Shown here piece after piece: positions 60,222 through 64,000 of a stretch of DNA of 64,000 nucleotides. Origin of the DNA: an uncultured Pontibacter sp. (GTDB lineage: Bacteria > Bacteroidota > Bacteroidia > Cytophagales > Hymenobacteraceae); NCBI RefSeq assembly GCF_947492645.1, contig NZ_CANLMZ010000008.1:744001-808000 (forward strand), written 5' to 3'. Position numbers and translations under genes: made by a program. Numbering within the stretch: position 1 is the stretch's first letter; each line of letters starts with the position of its first letter. The notes beneath the pieces are model-generated. The model worked only from the letters and a program-made list of their open reading frames with translations. It had not been told where the DNA came from and ran no database searches.

Positions 60222-61790
60222 TTATTCTGGCACATTCCACCAAAGTGGGGTTAACAAACGATACTGCTCTGAGTTATCCCCGATCTGATCACCATTACGG
60301 TTCTGTTCATTCGTTTCATACACCATGGCTTGTATCCATTGGTTTGGATCGTTTTCATTGAACACAACGGTATTGATGTTTGCTGGCCGCTGCAGGTAGG
60401 GCCCGTAAATCTCCTGGCTGTAGTCCATACGGCGCATATCTACCCATGTCTCTGGGTTTAAGCATTGGGTAATGTACTTCTGCCGCATAATATGACTCAG
60501 GCCTTGTGCCTGGTTACCAAAATGGTTTGCAACACCATCTGCCAACTGTGCTGCCCAATACGCGTTAATTTCATTGCCCGGCACTCCTAACTTACGCATA
60601 TTAGCTCTCACTCCTTCTTCGTATGCTGCCAGCGCTCCGGCAGCATCCCCTGAACGCAATCTGGCTTCTGCCTCAATCAGTTTTACCTCCGAATAAGTAA
60701 TAAACGGGAAAGGAGAAGTTGCTTTTGTGTAAAAACCACTATTCTTGAATTGGCCATAGTCTTCTACATCTGTAAACTCACCAGAGCCTCCCTGGCCCCC
60801 TGCCAGTCCCAGGCCGGATTTTAAGCCCCGATACATACCATCTGATGGCGCAGGTTGCATAATGCGGCTAATGCGGGGGTCCTGATAATCTGTCTCTGTT
60901 ACAGGGAAGTTCTGCAAAATGTCTACAAAGAATTGTGTCCAGGTGAAGTAGCGGTTGTTTACCGGATCTACTGAAGTAAAGCCGCCCCAGCTATACCACG
61001 GGTTTTCATCAGTCTGCTGGCCACCTGTCAGGTAAGCAAACTCTGCATCCATTCCATCGCCGTTAAAGCCATTCTGCGTTGCTTCAATTATTTTCTGGGC
61101 ATCATACAGGTTGCTTTTCTTGGATAGATGGTTCATGTACCTGGCCTTTAAAGACCACGCAAAACGTCGCCATTTATCTACATCCCCCTGGTACATGATA
61201 TCACCACCGCTAAAGTTCAGCGGGGTTTTATTGTCAGGGTTATCAAAAGCGACAATAGCCTCATCCAGCAACTGCTGAATTTTCTGGTACACTTCCTCCT
61301 GCGAGTTAAAGGTAGGGGTAAGATTAATCTGAGAATTACCATCATAGTAATCGTCTACCACTATGGCTCCGTATTGATCAGTCAGCATTCCGTAATTAAG
61401 TGCCAGAAGTGTTTTACCGGCACCAACAAAATGTGGGTTGCCTTCTTTCTCACCCAACACGATGAGGTCTACACAGTTTGGCATAGTAAACACATAGGCA
61501 TTTTGCCAGAAGAAGTAACTAGCTGTAAACCTCCATGTTTCTGCGTTTCTGTTTGTACCCGTAGTTAATGCTGTAGAAGCATATTGCGTAACAGCCGCCA
61601 CTTCCCTGGATCCTCGCCACATAGCGGCGCCATTTGTTGTAGTAATGGCTCCTACCAGGCGGCTATGAGCCGGCACCGAGGTAGGAAGATTAGGATCAGC
61701 GTTTACATCCAGATAATCATCACACGAAGTATTAAATACCAATGCAGCGGAGATCAGGAACAGCTTTATTTTCAGAAATTTATTTTTCAT
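60222..61790 (-). CDS. SusD/RagB family outer-membrane lipoprotein (second locus)
   Basis: A 522-residue protein. Lipobox LVFNTSC. Features of the SusD/RagB type are DDYLDVNADPNLPTSVPAHSRLVGAITTTN, NAYVFTMPNCVDLIVLGEKEGNPHFVGAGKTLLALNYGMLTDQYGAIVVDDYYDG and the C-terminal MRQKYITQCLNPETWVDMRRMDYSQ. It is the binding subunit for the SusC encoded 13 nt upstream. Unlike the first pair it belongs to the long SusD-like branch. The substrate is unknown. Confidence 0.93.
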   Translation of the reverse strand: MKNKFLKIKLFLISAALVFNTSCDDYLDVNADPNLPTSVPAHSRLVGAITTTNGAAMWRGSREVAAVTQYASTALTTGTNRNAETWRFTASYFFWQNAYVFTMPNCVDLIVLGEKEGNPHFVGAGKTLLALNYGMLTDQYGAIVVDDYYDGNSQINLTPTFNSQEEVYQKIQQLLDEAIVAFDNPDNKTPLNFSGGDIMYQGDVDKWRRFAWSLKARYMNHLSKKSNLYDAQKIIEATQNGFNGDGMDAEFAYLTGGQQTDENPWYSWGGFTSVDPVNNRYFTWTQFFVDILQNFPVTETDYQDPRISRIMQPAPSDGMYRGLKSGLGLAGGQGGSGEFTDVEDYGQFKNSGFYTKATSPFPFITYSEVKLIEAEARLRSGDAAGALAAYEEGVRANMRKLGVPGNEINAYWAAQLADGVANHFGNQAQGLSHIMRQKYITQCLNPETWVDMRRMDYSQEIYGPYLQRPANINTVVFNENDPNQWIQAMVYETNEQNRNGDQIGDNSEQYRLLTPLWWNVPE

Positions 61791-61803
61791 GATGAAGAAC
61801 AGT

Positions 61804-64000
61804 TTACAGGGTTAATTTTAAGCCAACATCGAAACCGCGTGTAGCCGGAACACCTAAGTTGTCAAAGCCGAAGGAGCCGGAACCACCTACACCCGCACCG
61901 CTTCCTGATACTTCAGGATCAACACCGGAGTAATCGGTTATCAGAATCAGGTTACGACCTGTTCCAAATACCTGCAGATTGCTGATTGGCATTTTCTCCA
62001 GGAGTCGTGATGGCAGATTATAAGTCAGAGTAATGTAGCGCATTCTTAGCCAACCTCCGTCTTCTACAAAGTCGTAGCCCTGGAAAGGGTAAATCGTTTG
62101 GTAGTAATCCTGATCCAGCACTACGCTTGTGGTATTAGGCTCACCAGTTGATTCGATAATACCCTCAAACACTCTTGTCTGGCCTCTGTCTAAGGTTTTA
62201 GTGCTTAAGCCAGATCGCACCAGGGTATTTTCGGTGGCATTATAAATATCTCCGCCCACACGAATATCCCATAGGAAAGAGAGCGACAGGTTTTTATAGG
62301 TTAGCGTATTTGTGATACCCCCCGTCCAATCGGGGGTACGGTCTCCGATGTACTGCAACGTAGACTGTACCTGCGGGTAGCCTTCATCGTTCAACAGTAA
62401 CTGTCCCTGCTCATTGCGCTTCCAAACGTTACCGTTTATACCGAACAAAGAACCTCCTAAAAAGGCTGCACCCTGCGCCACGTTACCAGCCACCCACGCA
62501 TCCGATAACTCAACACGGTCAAGGGTACCAGGCAGGTCTTTTACTGTGGCTTTGTTTTTGGCGATGTTGAAGTCCAGTTGCCAGGTAAAATTATCGTTTG
62601 TAACGGGCTGTGTATTTAGCAACAGCTCCACTCCTTCGTTATCTATCCGGCCTCCGTTCATGTAAGCCAGAAAAGCTCCTGAAGAAGGAGGCGTTCTGGT
62701 GCCCAGGATCTGCTCGTCGGTGCTTGTTTTATAGTATGTCACATCGAGGCCTAACCTGTTGCGAAGAAAACGAACATCCGTACCTATCTCAATAGAGTTT
62801 GTAAACTCAGGCTTTAGCGCGGGGTTGCCATAATAGTCGTTTGCATTGGAAATGAAGCCACGAGGGGCAATGGTAAAACTATTGGTAGCAGTAGCAAGCG
62901 TTGTTGCCAATACGTGAGGTGGCGCATCTTTACCTACTCTGGCCCACGAAGCTCTGATCTTAGCAAAAGACAGGATGCTATTACCTGAAGTCACACCTAT
63001 GTCCTCCAGCAGGTCTGTAACTACCAGGGAGGCGCTCACAGATGGATAAAAGAAAGAACGGTTGTTTACAGGTAAAGTCGAAGACCAATCGTTGCGGCCA
63101 CGGAAGCTCAGAAAAGCAATTCCTTTCCAATCCAGGTTCAAATCCCCGAATGCACCTACAATTCGGCGCCGCGAAATGCCCTGTGACACCGTTCTGTCGG
63201 TTTGAACGACGTTATTTATACTTGCAAAGTCAGGATCGATGAAGTTGCGGCCGTACCATGTAGCCGTTTGTCGACGAAAGTCCTCTAAATTGTGGCCTAA
63301 TGTCAGGCTGGTATTAAAGTTGCCGAATGATTTTTTACCTGTTACCAGCAAAGTGGAGGTAGTGATGCGGTTATTTGTAGTGGACTCCGATAAAGCACCT
63401 TTTTCTTCTCCTACAGCCGTAGTGCCTGGCATTCGGACACTCTTAAAGTTGTCGGTATAATAGTCAGTACCTAGCCGGTAGGTTACATTCAAAAACGTGA
63501 AAGGATCATAATTAACCGTACCAACAGCCATAATACGGTCTACATCGCTGGTGAGAGGCTTGTTTCTAACGCTCCAATGCGGGTTGTCATTAACTCCGAT
63601 TGTGCGTTGTGTACCATCCGGGTTCAGGTAATTGCTCATGTCATCGTTCAGAGGCCAGTAGACAGCACCCATCACTCCACTTGCGCTACCCTGCGATACA
63701 TACGTTCTTCCGGTTTTAATGTAGTTTGCGGTTCCGCCGATTCTAAGTTTCTCGCCAACCTTTGTATCAGCCGACAATCTGAATGAGTTACGTTCCAGTT
63801 CCGTATTTTTCACAATACCGTTTTGGTCAAAATGCGAGGCAGACGCATAGAAAGTAGTCTGGTCAGTACCGCCGCTCACGCTTAGATCATGTTTCTGTGT
63901 AAAAGCTGACTTGAATATACTTTCCAAATTGTCATACCTTGTTTCATTCTCAGCAAATGCTGGCCCCCATGATCCTATCGCTGCCGGGTCAAACGCACCT
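61804..64000 (-). CDS. SusC/RagA TonB-linked outer-membrane protein (5' end cut by window)
   Basis: At least 732 residues of a SusC-type barrel. The frame stays open to the window edge (upstream residues read GAFDPAAIGSWGPAFAENET, with the SWGP motif typical of SusC), so an internal Met or TTG near 63927 is not the start. The signal peptide, N-terminal domain and plug start lie outside. Features are HDLSVSGGTDQTTFYASASHFDQNGIVKNTELERNSFRLSADTKV and the C-terminal RGFDVGLKLTL. It is encoded just before its SusD partner (13-nt gap). Confidence 0.93.
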   Translation of the reverse strand, partial: GAFDPAAIGSWGPAFAENETRYDNLESIFKSAFTQKHDLSVSGGTDQTTFYASASHFDQNGIVKNTELERNSFRLSADTKVGEKLRIGGTANYIKTGRTYVSQGSASGVMGAVYWPLNDDMSNYLNPDGTQRTIGVNDNPHWSVRNKPLTSDVDRIMAVGTVNYDPFTFLNVTYRLGTDYYTDNFKSVRMPGTTAVGEEKGALSESTTNNRITTSTLLVTGKKSFGNFNTSLTLGHNLEDFRRQTATWYGRNFIDPDFASINNVVQTDRTVSQGISRRRIVGAFGDLNLDWKGIAFLSFRGRNDWSSTLPVNNRSFFYPSVSASLVVTDLLEDIGVTSGNSILSFAKIRASWARVGKDAPPHVLATTLATATNSFTIAPRGFISNANDYYGNPALKPEFTNSIEIGTDVRFLRNRLGLDVTYYKTSTDEQILGTRTPPSSGAFLAYMNGGRIDNEGVELLLNTQPVTNDNFTWQLDFNIAKNKATVKDLPGTLDRVELSDAWVAGNVAQGAAFLGGSLFGINGNVWKRNEQGQLLLNDEGYPQVQSTLQYIGDRTPDWTGGITNTLTYKNLSLSFLWDIRVGGDIYNATENTLVRSGLSTKTLDRGQTRVFEGIIESTGEPNTTSVVLDQDYYQTIYPFQGYDFVEDGGWLRMRYITLTYNLPSRLLEKMPISNLQVFGTGRNLILITDYSGVDPEVSGSGAGVGGSGSFGFDNLGVPATRGFDVGLKLTL

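Noticed and set aside
1..64000. AAGTATAA as FtsK polar sequences (KOPS)
   Set aside because: KOPS are skewed to one strand along a replichore. The octamer here is found in both orientations without obvious bias, often in the same gene.
1..64000. AAGTATAA as a promoter -10-type element
   Set aside because: Most copies are inside coding sequences in either orientation, and the real promoters here use TAnnTTTG.
1..64000. tRNA, rRNA, CRISPR arrays, prophage or antiphage system
   Set aside because: No cloverleaf-like sequence, no regularly spaced repeat, and no phage or defence gene families were recognised in either strand.

Overview
The window is a chromosomal segment of a Bacteroidota bacterium, most likely a Cytophagales member of the Hymenobacteraceae (Pontibacter-like). 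I infer this from two SusC/SusD outer-membrane pairs, recurrent Bacteroidota -7 promoter boxes (TAnnTTTG), families such as DUF2851, DUF2911, DUF2461 and the ftsK-lolA pair, near absence of Shine-Dalgarno sites and a mid-range GC content judged by eye. No rRNA, tRNA, CRISPR array, transposase or phage gene was seen.

Layout. 0.3-13.9 kb is mainly minus-strand housekeeping: tRNA hydroxylase TrhO, a PglD-like acetyltransferase, a membrane protein/DUF2851/DUF1456 run, GNAT, PyrF, LolA, FtsK, PyrD and a VIT1/CCC1 transporter. 14-24.6 kb is mainly plus-strand: RhlE-like helicase, XerD (minus), AroQ, a class V aminotransferase, MarC, RNase HI, TrmN6, an MsbA-like exporter, DUF2911 and a methyltransferase. 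25-29.6 kb is a minus-strand operon: PIG-L deacetylase, a 48-residue membrane protein and a sodium:solute symporter. 30-36 kb holds DUF2461, small lipoproteins, an APC permease, a VKOR-like/SPW pair and two tandem paralogous micro-proteins under an operator-like palindrome. 36-41.5 kb has hydrolases, an acyltransferase, an FAD oxidoreductase and an autoregulated-looking DUF2975/XRE pair. 42-50.8 kb has an M49-like peptidase, deoxynucleoside kinase, a GAF protein, a CDGSH protein and DUF2007. 50.8-64 kb has SusD/SusC, acyl-CoA-binding protein, oligopeptidase B, two cell-wall amidases and a second SusD/SusC, the last cut by the window end.

The most unusual property is not a gene. The non-palindromic octamer AAGTATAA (or its complement TTATACTT) occurs about 80 times by hand count, against about two expected by chance. 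It lies in both orientations, inside genes and between them, and in two terminators (once as the base of the stem, once as the loop). Density, asymmetry and terminator association resemble DNA uptake sequences of Pasteurellaceae and Neisseria. The window also carries three families of intergenic repeats: a perfect 20-bp palindrome, GGACAGGTCGCGACCTGTCC, with a conserved tail; a stem-forming element in two copies 5' of minus-strand genes; and decayed CCTTG/CAAGG-type repeats.

Several genes too short for ordinary gene calling are annotated: a 31-residue membrane peptide, a 54-residue paralogue of a neighbouring 65-residue protein, and a 58-residue disordered protein.
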